Below are positions 6,850-15,416 of a DNA stretch of 38,237 nt, piece after piece (position 1 is the stretch's first letter; each line of letters begins with the position of its first letter). The stretch is from assembly GCA_001795795.1 (NCBI GenBank), contig MGKV01000014.1, positions 1 through 38,237 of the forward strand. The letters are read 5' to 3'. Both the position numbers and the translations under genes were made by a program. The notes under the pieces are model-generated. The model saw nothing but the letters and a program-made list of their open reading frames with translations, did no database searches and was not told the origin of the DNA. The DNA is from Candidatus Yanofskybacteria bacterium RIFCSPLOWO2_02_FULL_45_18 (GTDB lineage Bacteria; Patescibacteriota; Minisyncoccia; 2-02-FULL-40-12; GWA2-44-9).

Positions 6850-7869
6850 TTAGCTGAAGAGAGTTTCGTTTTTTGGTTCAATGCCTAAGTGCCGGCATCC
6901 GGCGGTGGTAATTATCCGCCCCTTGGAGGTTCGCGCCAGAAATCCGATTCTCATTAAATACGGCTCATAAACTTCCTCAATAGTGCCCTCCTCTTCAGCT
7001 ATCGCCGCCGCTACGGATTTCAGCCCCACAGGCCCTCCGTCAAAGTTGACAGCAATAGCTTTTAATATCTTACGGTCCGTATTTTCCAAACCGCAACTAT
7101 CAATTTCCAACATGCCAAGGGCTTCCTTGGCAACAATGGCAGTAACACTTTGCATATCCTTTATCTGGGCATAATCTCTCACTCGTTTTAAAAGCCGATT
7201 AGCCACGCGAGGAGTGAACCGCGAAGCGGAAGCGATAACTCCAACGGCTTTTTTGTCTATCTCAACGCCCAACAACATCGCCGAACGGGAAATAATTTTT
7301 TCAACATCATTCTCGTCGTAAAAATCCAGACGAAAATCAATGCCGAACCTTGACCGGAAAGGAGCCGAAAGAAGGGAGATTTTGGTAGTGGCGGCGACTA
7401 AAGTAAATCGCGGAAGATCTATCTGCAAAGTTTTGGCGGCGATTCCTTTGCCGATAATAATGTCCAATTTAAAATTCTCCATTGCCGGATAGATAACCTC
7501 TTCAACGGCTCTGTTGAGCCGATGAACCTCATCAATGAACAAAACATCCCCATCGCCCAAACTGGTTAGAATGGACCCGACATCGCCAGCTTTTTCCAAA
7601 GCCGTTCCGGATGTGATTTTTAAACTTGTTCCCAGCTCTTTGGCAATAAGATACGCTAAAGTCGTTTTACCAAGACCGGAAGGGCCGTGCAATAAAAGAT
7701 GCTCGGCTGGTTCTTTTCTTTTGCGGGCCGCTCCTAATATTATTCTGATATTTTCTTTTATCTTTTCCTGCCCCACATAATCATCAAAGCTCCGAGGGCG
7801 CAAGGTTTGATCTAATATCTGGTCATCAGAACGGCTGACAGGGGTTAATTGTGGCATCTTGACATTCAT
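6850..7869 (-). CDS. ruvB: Holliday junction branch migration helicase RuvB
   Basis: Hexameric AAA+ motor that drives junction migration with RuvA. 339 residues. The N-terminal box is LRPRSFDDYVGQEKIKENI; Walker A is HGPSGLGKTT, Walker B is VLFIDEVHRL, the sensor region is LVAATTKISLLSAPFRSRFG and the arginine-finger/lid region TPRVANRLLKRVRDYA. The C-terminal winged helix ends in GFLARTSKGRIITTAGCRHL. ATG 7857 is an alternative start four codons in. It is the first gene of ruvB-yebC-ruvC. No ruvA is present nearby. Confidence 0.95.
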   Translation of the reverse strand: MNVKMPQLTPVSRSDDQILDQTLRPRSFDDYVGQEKIKENIRIILGAARKRKEPAEHLLLHGPSGLGKTTLAYLIAKELGTSLKITSGTALEKAGDVGSILTSLGDGDVLFIDEVHRLNRAVEEVIYPAMENFKLDIIIGKGIAAKTLQIDLPRFTLVAATTKISLLSAPFRSRFGIDFRLDFYDENDVEKIISRSAMLLGVEIDKKAVGVIASASRFTPRVANRLLKRVRDYAQIKDMQSVTAIVAKEALGMLEIDSCGLENTDRKILKAIAVNFDGGPVGLKSVAAAIAEEEGTIEEVYEPYLMRIGFLARTSKGRIITTAGCRHLGIEPKNETLFS

Positions 7870-7911
7870 AGCTTTTTTGATTAAAATATAGGCAAGGAAC
7901 GGTTAAATGGG

Positions 7912-8071
7912 CCTCTTTAATCTGTAGGCAATTGGGCAATGTATTCACGTACAGGCCCAATAGGGATACTATCTTAGCCGGGTAGACCGGTGTTCGCTGG
8001 GCTATTCCTCGGAATTATCCTACCTCGGTTTTTTTAATAAAATTGGGGGTCTTGCCTACAGGTTAAAAAGG
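7912..8071 (+). ncRNA. candidate structured RNA of unknown class between ruvB and pilB
   Basis: The 208-bp gap holds nested complementarity. A closing stem TTTAATCTGTAGGCAA (7916-7931) pairs with TTGCCTACAGGTTAAA (8052-8067), and CC/GG pairs extend it past one mismatch. Inside are a hairpin TTGGGC..TGTA / TACA..GCCCAA, a stem TAGGGATA / TATCCTA, TAGCC / GGCTA, and a small ATTCC/GGAAT hairpin. The one non-Watson-Crick pair of the long stem is U-G if read from the plus strand and A-C from the minus strand, which mildly favours plus. Size and closing stem recall 6S RNA, but I cannot identify the 6S bubble, nor tmRNA, SRP or RNase P motifs. A leader of ruvB on the minus strand is the alternative. 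Confidence 0.45.
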
Positions 8072-8077
8072 TTCATG

Positions 8078-9757
8078 CTAGACGACTCCCAGCACCCGAT
8101 AAATCTCGTCCAAAGCCGTCGTCCCCGCTATTAATTTCAAAAAAGCATCCTGCATAAAAGTAACCATGCCTTCTTCGATTGCGCGGTCTCTTATTTCACT
8201 GACTGGGGCGTTTTTTAGTATTAAAAACTCCATTTCTCTTGAAATCGTAAAAGCCTCGTACACGCCTATTCGCCCTTTAAATCCTAGGTTGTTGCACTCT
8301 TTGCAACCCTGCGGAGCATAAACCACTAGCTTATCGTCTACCATTGGAAGTTTAAAACGCTCCACCAAAGGGGTCATGTGTTTTTTTATCCTTTCCAAAT
8401 CCTCCCCATGCAACTCAGTTGCTTTTTTACATGCTGGACACAGTTTTCTTAATAATCTTTGCGCCATGGCCATATTAAGAGCCGGGGCAATCGTTTGCGA
8501 CTTAACCCCCAGATCAACAAGCCGCGGAATGGTGCCGGCCGCATCATTGGTATGAAGCGTTGAAAGGACGATGTGTCCGGTCAAGGCGGCCTGCATTGCT
8601 ATTTCGGCTGTTTCAAGGTCTCTTATTTCTCCGACCAGAACAACATCCGGATCTTGGCGAACAATAGCCCGCAACCCGTTAACAAAAGTGTATCCCTTCT
8701 CCGGTTCAACCTGAGTCTGGGAAATCCCCGTGATGTGGTATTCTATCGGATCTTCTATCGTGATTATTTTGGTATCAGGGGTGTTGAGATAATTTACAAA
8801 AGAATACAGGGTGGTAGTTTTGCCTGAACCGGTCGGACCGGTGGTTAATATCACCCCTACGGCTTTATCAAGCTGTTTTTTAACCAAAGCGAGAATGTCG
8901 TCTCTCATTCCCAACTCTTCTATTTTCCCCATAACCCGCCTCGGGTCCAACAATCGCATAACAATCGTTTCTCCGTATTCGCTTGGCAAGACAGAAACCC
9001 TAACTTCAACATCCGTATCTTTTTGTCTTATTGTAAAGCGTCCGTCTTGAGGCGTGTCATGAATATTCAATTTCAGCTGTGCAAGAACTTTGACACGATT
9101 TACGACTTTTTTGTAGTCTTTCGTTTCAACAAAAACTGCATCCTGCAAATAACCGTCCAAACGGTAGCGAACCCGGGTGTTTTTTGCCTCCGGTTCAAAG
9201 TGAACATCTGAAGCCCCTATCTTTAAAGCGCCGCCAATAAAAATCTCTAGGAGCTTGGTCACTGATATTTTCGTAATTTGATTTTTTAGATCTTGGAGAC
9301 TCTGGATGCTGGCCTGTATCTGATTTAATTCCTCTTCTTTAATTGTGATCGCCCCTATTTCAAAAACATCGGGGGAAACTATCGCTTTATATTTTTTCCA
9401 GGCGTTTTCCAAACCAGCTGGCATTGTTAAAACAAGCTTTATGGCAAACCCTTGTTTTTCGAGCTCTTCCAGAAGTTTCTTCGTTTCAGTGTCTTCGGGA
9501 TCGGTGACCGCAACCAATATTTTTGCACCGACCTTGTAAATAACCGCCAACTTGGCCGACCGCGCTTTTTCTTCTTTAACCAACCCCAGCGCTTCTAAGC
9601 CACCAGGGGTCGTTTTTAAATCAGAAAAAGGAAGCTCGAATTTTTCGGCCACACTTTTGTATTCCCTTTCTTTTGCATCAGTCCGTATTTCCTCTATCTT
9701 CTTCTCCAACTCCTCTTCAAGTTCAGCCCCTTTTTTCCCTAATGTTTGTTGCGCCAT
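8078..9757 (-). CDS. pilB: type IV pilus assembly ATPase PilB (GspE family)
   Basis: Cytoplasmic motor for pilus extension or DNA uptake. 559 residues. The N-terminal GspE/PilB domain is followed by the ATPase core: Walker A TTGPTGSGKTTTLYSF, the Asp box ITIEDPIEYH, Walker B DVVLVGEIRDLETAEIAMQA and the His box STLHTNDA. A tetracysteine zinc site is formed by CPAC and CKEC, as in PilB/GspE rather than PilT. A good ribosome binding site (TAAGGATATATG) is present, unlike most genes here. Other pilus genes (pilC, pilT, pilin) are not in the window. Confidence 0.93.
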   Translation of the reverse strand: MAQQTLGKKGAELEEELEKKIEEIRTDAKEREYKSVAEKFELPFSDLKTTPGGLEALGLVKEEKARSAKLAVIYKVGAKILVAVTDPEDTETKKLLEELEKQGFAIKLVLTMPAGLENAWKKYKAIVSPDVFEIGAITIKEEELNQIQASIQSLQDLKNQITKISVTKLLEIFIGGALKIGASDVHFEPEAKNTRVRYRLDGYLQDAVFVETKDYKKVVNRVKVLAQLKLNIHDTPQDGRFTIRQKDTDVEVRVSVLPSEYGETIVMRLLDPRRVMGKIEELGMRDDILALVKKQLDKAVGVILTTGPTGSGKTTTLYSFVNYLNTPDTKIITIEDPIEYHITGISQTQVEPEKGYTFVNGLRAIVRQDPDVVLVGEIRDLETAEIAMQAALTGHIVLSTLHTNDAAGTIPRLVDLGVKSQTIAPALNMAMAQRLLRKLCPACKKATELHGEDLERIKKHMTPLVERFKLPMVDDKLVVYAPQGCKECNNLGFKGRIGVYEAFTISREMEFLILKNAPVSEIRDRAIEEGMVTFMQDAFLKLIAGTTALDEIYRVLGVV

Positions 9758-9763
9758 ATATCC

Positions 9764-9874
9764 TTATAGTTTAACACAATATCGGTTATCGTATTTCCAC
9801 ACCGCCATATGGCTTACCTTAACGAACCCTGCCCGTTTGTAAAGAGAATGTTTGTGGATATCTCGTATTTTTTC
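9764..9874 (-). pseudogene. possible remnant of a GNAT acetyltransferase C-terminus
   Basis: The minus-strand reading IHKHSLYKRAGFVKVSHMAV...NRYCVKL ends cleanly at 9764 and resembles the last strand-helix-strand of GNAT acetyltransferases (LYkkaGFkkv). The rest of such a gene is missing, because the upstream sequence is the start of the penicillin-binding protein gene. If real it is a decayed fragment. The resemblance is by eye and could be chance. Confidence 0.25.
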
Positions 9875-9900
9875 TGTGGGCTTTAAAAAAATCCGATTTG

Positions 9901-9909
9901 TGTTATAAT
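9901..9909 (+). promoter_or_regulatory. extended -10 promoter for the penicillin-binding protein
   Basis: TGTTATAAT: an extended -10 (TGn) with a perfect TATAAT at 9904-9909. The -35 region is poor, which an extended -10 tolerates. The ATG is 9 nt downstream, leaving a leader of about 3 nt. Confidence 0.6.
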
Positions 9910-9918
9910 AAATTCTCC

Positions 9919-12051
9919 ATGCATTCATTTTCTGCTCATAAATTGGGCCTCTCATTGCCGCGCTATGTTTCAAAGGCGCTTTTTACCATTTTTATCTGGG
10001 CTTTCTTGTCCGGCTTTATCGCAACGGCCATATTTATTATTTATCTTAAAAATACCCTGCCTGATCCAGAATCTATTTCTACCAGAAAATTAAGCGAGTC
10101 CGCCAAAATATACGACCGGACTGGCGAGGTTTTGCTTTACGATATCTACGACGAAGAAAAACGAACGATCATCCCTTGGGAAAAGATTCCGAACAACCTT
10201 AAAAAGGCAACTTTGGCCGCAGAAGACAGCGATTTTTACTCGCACAAAGGGCTCGAAATTAAAAGCATTCTCCGCGCCATATTAAAAAATCTGGAGAGCG
10301 GCCAGCTTTCTCAAGGAGGTTCAACAATAACTCAGCAGCTGGTTAAAAACTCTTTGCTGGGACAAGAGAAAACCTTTTCCCGCAAACTCCGCGAATTGAT
10401 GCTCTCGGTTGAAGTTGAAAGAAAATTTTCCAAGGACCAGATATTTTGGATGTATCTCAATCAAATACCATACGGTTCCAACGCTTATGGAATTTATGCG
10501 GCAAGCCGCACTTTTTTCGGCAAAGATCCGGACACCCTGACCATAAGCGAAGCCGCGATATTGGCCGCGTTGCCCCAAGCGCCTTCGTATTATTCGCCCT
10601 TCGGCAGCCATGTCGGCGAAACCATCGAACGCCGCAATTGGATCCTCGAAAAAATGCGCGATTTAAAGTTCATCTCTCCTGAAGAATATTCAGCGGCAAT
10701 AAAAGACAGGCCTTCTTTTAGCGCCACAAAATCCGTCTTTTCGGCTCCTCATTTTGTTGTAATGATAAAAGAATACCTGATAAAAAAGTATGGGGAAGAA
10801 AGGGTGGCGAATAGCGGCTTTAAGATCATCTCCACGCTTGATGCGGATTTACAAGAAGCGGCGGAAGGTTCGGTCAAAAAATATGCCGAGATAAATAAGA
10901 AAAAATATAAAGCAGGCAACGCCGCCTTGGTGGCTATTGACCCTAAAACCGGCGACGTTCTTTCCTTGGTCGGTTCAAGCGATTACTTTAATACCGAGAA
11001 TCAGGGCAACTTTAATGTGATAACCGCCAAACGCCAGCCGGGTTCGGCTTTTAAGCCTTTCGCTTATGCAGAGGCGTTTAAAAAGGGCTACGCCGATTAC
11101 AGCGCCTTATTTGACGTACCAACCGAATTTAATCCAAACTGCCCCTCATCCGCAACTCAACAAAAGGATTCCTTGGGCGTGGATTGTTATCATCCTCAAA
11201 ATTATGACGGGCGTTTCCGTGGACCGGTTACTTTCAGACAGGGCCTCGCTCAATCTCTCAATGTTCCTTCGGTTAAGGTTTTATACTTGGCAGGGATTAG
11301 CGATACTATAAATTTGGCTGAAAAAATGGGTATAACAACACTGGGAGAGCGGGACCGTTTTGGCCTTTCTTTGGTGCTGGGCGGCGCAGAGGTCCGTCCG
11401 ATAGATATCGTTTCGGCCTACGGAATATTCGCAAATGACGGCATAAGAAATCCTTGGAGCCTAATCAAAAAAATTGAACTTAATGACGGCACATTGCTTG
11501 AAGAAGAGAATGTTTCCCCGACAAGAGTTCTTGACTCTCAAATTGCCCGGCTTATCAGCGACATCCTGTCGGACAATAACGCCCGCACGCCGGTTTTTGG
11601 AGCAATCAGTTCTTTGTATTTCCCCGATTATAACGTTGCCGCAAAAACTGGAACTACCCAAAATAACCGAGATGCTTGGGTTATCGGTTATACCCCTTCT
11701 TTAGTGGCCGGGGTTTGGACCGGCAACAACGATAATGCCTCCCTGACGAAAGAAGGGGCCGGTATTAGCGCTTCCGGCCCAATGTGGCACGAATTTATGG
11801 TTAACGCCCTAAAGAATTTCCCTCAAGCACCTTTCCTTTCACCTGACCCTGTTCCCAGCAATGAAAAACCTATGCTGAACGGTATTTACAAAATATCTGA
11901 CGACCCGTCCGTTCCCGCAGAAATACATAGTATTCTTTATTTTGTAGACCCTAAAAATCCGTTGGGTGCATCCCCTCAAAATCCCGCTGGCGATTCTCAG
12001 TTTGCCAATTGGGAAGAAGCGATACAGCAAAACCGCCAATTAGTTCCCTAG
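9919..12051 (+). CDS. class A penicillin-binding protein (PBP1a type)
   Basis: Bifunctional peptidoglycan glycosyltransferase and transpeptidase. The start chosen is ATG 9919 (MHSFSAHKLGLSL), 710 residues; the track's TTG at 9898 lies upstream of the -10 box and cannot be transcribed from it. One N-terminal membrane anchor (LFTIFIWAFLSGFIATAIFI). The GT51 domain has AAEDSDFYSHKG with the catalytic Glu, GGSTITQQLVKN and EVERKFSKDQIFWMYLNQIPYG. The transpeptidase has SxxK in RQPGSAFKPF, SLN in AQSLNVPSVK and KTGTT. All active-site motifs are intact. Its stop overlaps the dciA-like stop by 4 nt in convergent orientation. Confidence 0.94.
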   Translation: MHSFSAHKLGLSLPRYVSKALFTIFIWAFLSGFIATAIFIIYLKNTLPDPESISTRKLSESAKIYDRTGEVLLYDIYDEEKRTIIPWEKIPNNLKKATLAAEDSDFYSHKGLEIKSILRAILKNLESGQLSQGGSTITQQLVKNSLLGQEKTFSRKLRELMLSVEVERKFSKDQIFWMYLNQIPYGSNAYGIYAASRTFFGKDPDTLTISEAAILAALPQAPSYYSPFGSHVGETIERRNWILEKMRDLKFISPEEYSAAIKDRPSFSATKSVFSAPHFVVMIKEYLIKKYGEERVANSGFKIISTLDADLQEAAEGSVKKYAEINKKKYKAGNAALVAIDPKTGDVLSLVGSSDYFNTENQGNFNVITAKRQPGSAFKPFAYAEAFKKGYADYSALFDVPTEFNPNCPSSATQQKDSLGVDCYHPQNYDGRFRGPVTFRQGLAQSLNVPSVKVLYLAGISDTINLAEKMGITTLGERDRFGLSLVLGGAEVRPIDIVSAYGIFANDGIRNPWSLIKKIELNDGTLLEEENVSPTRVLDSQIARLISDILSDNNARTPVFGAISSLYFPDYNVAAKTGTTQNNRDAWVIGYTPSLVAGVWTGNNDNASLTKEGAGISASGPMWHEFMVNALKNFPQAPFLSPDPVPSNEKPMLNGIYKISDDPSVPAEIHSILYFVDPKNPLGASPQNPAGDSQFANWEEAIQQNRQLVP

Positions 12052-12314
12052 AGAATTCTTATTTTAATTTGTTTGCGTAACCGCTCCGCTAATATTTCCT
12101 TATGAAACAGTAGTTCGCTGGCCGCTATTTTATTTTTTGTTTTTATTACAACAACTCCACTTTTGCTTAAATACTTAATTTCACCTATCATCCCCGTTAA
12201 TTTTATCTTATTTATCGCTTGCCCTATATCTTCTATAATACGCCGCCCTGTTTCTTCTGTTTCGACGGATTCTTCTTTTTTCTTTTGCAAAGACCTTTTT
12301 ATGTTCTTAAGCAT
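12048..12314 (-). CDS. DciA-like (DUF721) protein, minimal form
   Basis: 88 residues with a charged N-terminus (SLQKKKEESVETEETGRR) followed by a small alpha-beta domain: KLTGMIGEIKYLSKSGVVVIKTKNKIAASELLFHKEILAERLRKQIKIRIL, quoted here only to show the pattern of two strands, a helix with A-SELLFHK, and a final basic strand. This matches DUF721/DciA, which helps load the replicative helicase DnaB in bacteria lacking DnaC. Position supports it: the start is one base after the dnaN stop, and DUF721 genes often sit in dnaA-dnaN-recF-gyrB clusters. It is shorter than most relatives. Assignment is by pattern and context. Confidence 0.6.
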   Translation of the reverse strand: MLKNIKRSLQKKKEESVETEETGRRIIEDIGQAINKIKLTGMIGEIKYLSKSGVVVIKTKNKIAASELLFHKEILAERLRKQIKIRIL

Positions 12315-12315
12315 T

Positions 12316-13407
12316 TTAGCTTCGTAATGGCATCACGAGATATAATATTCCTTCATCTTCTTTTTCCGATTGTAATATTATAGGATTTCCTTGTCCCGTA
12401 AATTTAATCGCTATTTTATTGTTTTTCAAAATTTTAAGGCCATCCAGAAGATATCTATAATTAACCGACATATCAAAAGGAGAATTTGTAAGGGACACCG
12501 TGGCTTTTGCTTTTATTTCACCTTTGCCGCTATTTTTACTTAAAAATTCCGCTTCTTTTTCGGTAAAAATTACCTTAATATCCGCTATGTTGGAGGAAAA
12601 AAGACCAGCTAATCTTATAACCCTTTCCATTATTTCTTTTTCCATAACGGCCTTGGAAATTATTTTTTCAGGAATAACTTTTTTATAATCAGGATAGTTG
12701 CCTTCCACTAACCGGGACACCAGCTCAAAATCTTCAGTTGAGAAAGAAATTTGATTTTCATTTATTTTTATCAAAATATTCCCTTCAAATTCAGAACAAA
12801 TCCTTATCATCTCCGCCGCGGCGTTGCGCGGAAGTATAAATGACATATTTTTCTCACTTTTGTGGCTGACTATTTTCTCTGCCAGCCGAAAACTGTCAGT
12901 TGCCACAAAACTTATTTTTTGATTGTTAGTTGATATATATATACCCGACAGTTCTGGTCTGGTTTCAGAAATAGCTACAGAATCAATTACCGATTCAAAA
13001 GCGTTCTTTAGTATTTCTGATTGGATGGTCATTAAAATTCCTTCTTTTATTTTGGGTATGATTGGAAAATCTTCCCCCGACAAACCATAAATCTGGGTTT
13101 TGTATTTTTCAGAATTAACGGTAAGAATATTATTTTTAGAAACAAGTGATACTTTTTCATCAGAAATTCCATTTATAAAATCCGAAAATATTCTTGCAGG
13201 AACGGTTAATTCTCCTATTTCTTCAATTTTAGCACCAATATAACAATTAATCCCCATTTCTAAATTTGTAGCGGATATCTTAAGGCGGCCGTTTTCTGTT
13301 TTTATTAAAATATTATTTAAAATTGGCAATGACCCATTTTTGCCTACAATTTTTTCAGCTAGATTCAATGCTTTATTTAAATTTTTCTGACTTATAATTA
13401 CTTTCAT
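12316..13407 (-). CDS. dnaN: DNA polymerase III sliding clamp (beta subunit)
   Basis: Ring clamp that tethers DNA polymerase. 363 residues, full length. Starts MKVIISQKNLNKALNLAEKI, with three repeated clamp domains (SLPILNNILIKTENGRLKI in the first, ISETRPELSGIYIS in the second) and the conserved C-terminus YLVMPLRS, close to the usual MPMRL hydrophobic-pocket end. AT-rich like the adjoining origin. Separated from dnaA by a 226-nt AT-rich gap and followed immediately by the dciA-like gene. Confidence 0.96.
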   Translation of the reverse strand: MKVIISQKNLNKALNLAEKIVGKNGSLPILNNILIKTENGRLKISATNLEMGINCYIGAKIEEIGELTVPARIFSDFINGISDEKVSLVSKNNILTVNSEKYKTQIYGLSGEDFPIIPKIKEGILMTIQSEILKNAFESVIDSVAISETRPELSGIYISTNNQKISFVATDSFRLAEKIVSHKSEKNMSFILPRNAAAEMIRICSEFEGNILIKINENQISFSTEDFELVSRLVEGNYPDYKKVIPEKIISKAVMEKEIMERVIRLAGLFSSNIADIKVIFTEKEAEFLSKNSGKGEIKAKATVSLTNSPFDMSVNYRYLLDGLKILKNNKIAIKFTGQGNPIILQSEKEDEGILYLVMPLRS

Positions 13408-13634
13408 AATTTAATTTTAATAATAATTATTTAATTAAAATTATTATTGTTATTATTATATAAGATATTTTTGTGGATATTGATTAAAAAGTATTAAATA
13501 AAAAGGAAAATATTCAATTTTTTAGGTTATAATTTTTTAATAAGTTGTTAATAACAAGAATATAATAATGGATAAAAATATTAAATATTAAATAAAGCGG
13601 AAATAATGACTATGTTATCTACAAATTATACACT
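13408..13634. other. candidate replication origin (oriC) between dnaN and dnaA
   Basis: This gap is almost entirely A and T and has nested AT palindromes (AATAATAATT / AATTATTATT near dnaN), suiting duplex unwinding. DnaA-box-like sites, each one mismatch from TTATNCACA, are ATATCCACA (minus, 13472-13480), TTATCTACA (13615-13623) and TTATACACT (13626-13634, overlapping the dnaA stop). A weaker one is at 13567-13575. Gene order rnpA-rpmH-dnaA-dnaN is the classical origin setting. The rpmH-dnaA gap (14999-15268) is the alternative site but shows poorer boxes. Confidence 0.55.
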
Positions 13635-14998
13635 TATTTATCAGAAGAGTTATAAACGCGCTCGCGAATCAGTACTAACTCGTTTTTTAAGGAGTCATCA
13701 AAACTTTCTTCTTTTTTAATCTTTTCACAAGCGTGAATAACTGTGGAATGGTCGCGCCCGCCCAATTTTTGTCCAATTTCAGGAAAGGAAAGTTTAACCT
13801 CTTCCCGTAAAAGGAACATAGCAACCTGACGAGGTTTAACAATTTCTTTTTTTCGGCTTCTACGCGCCAAATCAGCGGGTGTTATATTATAAAAATCAGC
13901 TACTGCTTTCAAAATAGCCGGGGGAGATGTTTTTCTGTAAGGGGTGCTTAAATAAGCGGTAAGAATATTCCGCGCCTCCTTAATGTCCGGAACTTTGTTG
14001 CAGATTTGGCTAAAAGCGATAATTCTGTTTAGCGCTCCCTCAAGCTCCCGGACATTTTTTTGGATATGGGTTGCTATGTATGAAAGAATATCAAAAGACA
14101 AAATCGCATTTTTTTCAGCTGCTTTTTGACTCAAAATTGCTAACCGAGTTTCATAATCGGGAGAACTGACGTCGGCTATCATTCCTCCCTCAAAACGGGA
14201 ACGTAACCGCTCTTCCAGCGCCGGAATGGCTTTGGGCGGGCGGTCAGAAGACAAAACAACTTGTTTGTTTTTACCATGGAGCTCGTTGAAAATAGAAAAA
14301 ACGATATCTTGAGTTTTTTCTTTTCCGGCAATGAACTGGACATCGTCCAAGATCAGCAGATCTAATTTGGAGTAATAAGACTTGAGGTCTTCAATGGTCT
14401 TGTTTCTGATGGACTCAACAATGGCGGCGGTCATTCTTTCCGCGGGTATATAGAGAATTTTTTTACTGCCGGAAAGAACGCTGTTCCCAATTGCTTGCAA
14501 AAGGTGGGTTTTCCCGAGTCCGACGCCTCCATAAAGGAAAAGAGGATTATAGAGTTTTCCCAGAGTTTTCGTAACTGCCAGAGAAGCGGCGTGAGCCAAT
14601 TCATTGTTAGAGCCGACAATAAAGGACTCAAAAGAATATTTTTTGTTTAGATTGGTGGATTTATCAATGTCTAAATCTGAAGAAACGTTGTTTTTATCTT
14701 CAATCTCTTTTTCAATAATGCGGGAAAGGTCTTGTTTGACTAAAATTACTTTTGGCTGGCCGATAATATATTTTACCTCGCGTATTTCAGTCGCCAGAAC
14801 TCTTAGCGACTGAAGTATTTTTCGGTTAAATTTATTTTCCAGCCATTCTTTGATGAAACCATTGGGGACGCTGATGGTGACAAAATTGCTTTCCCTCGCC
14901 ACGATAGATGTGTTTTTAAACCAAGTTGTAAAATTTGCCTTGGATAAGGATAATTCCATTTCTCCCAATACTGCTTTCCAGAGTTCTTCGTTGCTCAT
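13634..14998 (-). CDS. dnaA: chromosomal replication initiator DnaA
   Basis: Binds DnaA boxes and opens the origin. 454 residues. Domain I at the N-terminus (ELWKAVLGEMELSLSKANFTTW); a short variable linker; AAA+ domain with Walker A GGVGLGKT (157-164), Walker B LLILDDVQF, and sensor region LSSDRPPKAIPALEERLRSRF; C-terminal DNA-binding domain with the signature GGRDHSTVIHACEKI. Starts MSNEELWKAVL. The leader is about 110 nt if the TATAAT at 15115-15120 is used. It is read away from rpmH and towards dnaN. Confidence 0.96.
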   Translation of the reverse strand: MSNEELWKAVLGEMELSLSKANFTTWFKNTSIVARESNFVTISVPNGFIKEWLENKFNRKILQSLRVLATEIREVKYIIGQPKVILVKQDLSRIIEKEIEDKNNVSSDLDIDKSTNLNKKYSFESFIVGSNNELAHAASLAVTKTLGKLYNPLFLYGGVGLGKTHLLQAIGNSVLSGSKKILYIPAERMTAAIVESIRNKTIEDLKSYYSKLDLLILDDVQFIAGKEKTQDIVFSIFNELHGKNKQVVLSSDRPPKAIPALEERLRSRFEGGMIADVSSPDYETRLAILSQKAAEKNAILSFDILSYIATHIQKNVRELEGALNRIIAFSQICNKVPDIKEARNILTAYLSTPYRKTSPPAILKAVADFYNITPADLARRSRKKEIVKPRQVAMFLLREEVKLSFPEIGQKLGGRDHSTVIHACEKIKKEESFDDSLKNELVLIRERVYNSSDK

Positions 14999-15114
14999 CC
15001 GTTAGAAGTAGCCCCGCCGAGGTCCTTTAGATTTGCGCTTTTGGCGTGGCAGAGGACTTTTAACGGGATTTATGCGTAAAAATTAAATCAAACAATTTAT
15101 TTATCAGTGAACAT

Positions 15115-15120
15115 ATTATA
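15115..15120 (-). promoter_or_regulatory. -10 element of the dnaA promoter
   Basis: Minus-strand TATAAT in GCGTTATAATATG. The -35 is weak (TTATTC-like, 17 nt upstream). The rest of the 270-bp dnaA-rpmH gap (14999-15268) holds the dnaA leader and the divergent rpmH promoter; I see no other gene there. Confidence 0.45.
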
Positions 15121-15233
15121 ACGCGATAAACAAACAAGAATAAACAGTGTTAAAGTTGATAGGGTGTTCATAACAGGTGGAAACAAAACCGAGAGAAGGT
15201 TTAATGTAATCTTTTTACAACTGTAGGTAAATA

Positions 15234-15262
15234 TTGACCCAGCTTCAAAAAAAATATATAAT
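15234..15262 (+). promoter_or_regulatory. promoter for rpmH, leaderless start
   Basis: TTGACC (15234-15239), a 17-nt spacer, TATAAT (15257-15262). The rpmH ATG begins 6 nt after the -10, so the predicted transcription start is the A of ATG. It probably drives rpmH-rnpA-yidD-yidC-jag. Confidence 0.75.
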
Positions 15263-15268
15263 CTGATT

Positions 15269-15406
15269 ATGAAAATTACCACATGGAGACCCAAAAAAAT
15301 AAGAAGAAAAAGAAAACACGGCTTTTTAAGGCGGTCGCGTTCAAAGTCGGGGCGGAACGTTATCAAGAGAAGAATTCAAAAAGGCAGACGCCGAATTACG
15401 GTTTAG
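15269..15406 (+). CDS. rpmH: 50S ribosomal protein L34
   Basis: 45 residues, too short for the ORF track. It starts [19 protein letters not shown] and continues [14 protein letters not shown], ending GRRRITV. This is the standard L34 pattern (KRKRxHGF, SxSGRxVxxRRxxKGR), though the start has TTWRPKK where many bacteria have RTYQPSK. It is extremely basic, as expected for a protein buried in 23S rRNA. Placed between dnaA and rnpA as in most bacteria. No ribosome binding site, with the promoter directly adjacent. Confidence 0.95.
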   Translation: MKITTWRPKKIRRKRKHGFLRRSRSKSGRNVIKRRIQKGRRRITV

Positions 15407-15416
15407 ATTTGAAACG

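Noticed and set aside
9764-9973. Full 69-aa minus ORF overlapping the penicillin-binding protein start
   Set aside because: Its first half is opposite confirmed coding sequence; only the last 36 codons are kept as a possible remnant.
14999-15268. rpmH-dnaA gap as the main origin
   Set aside because: Only poor DnaA-box matches were found by eye; the gap is explained by the divergent rpmH and dnaA promoters and the dnaA leader. The dnaA-dnaN gap is the better candidate.
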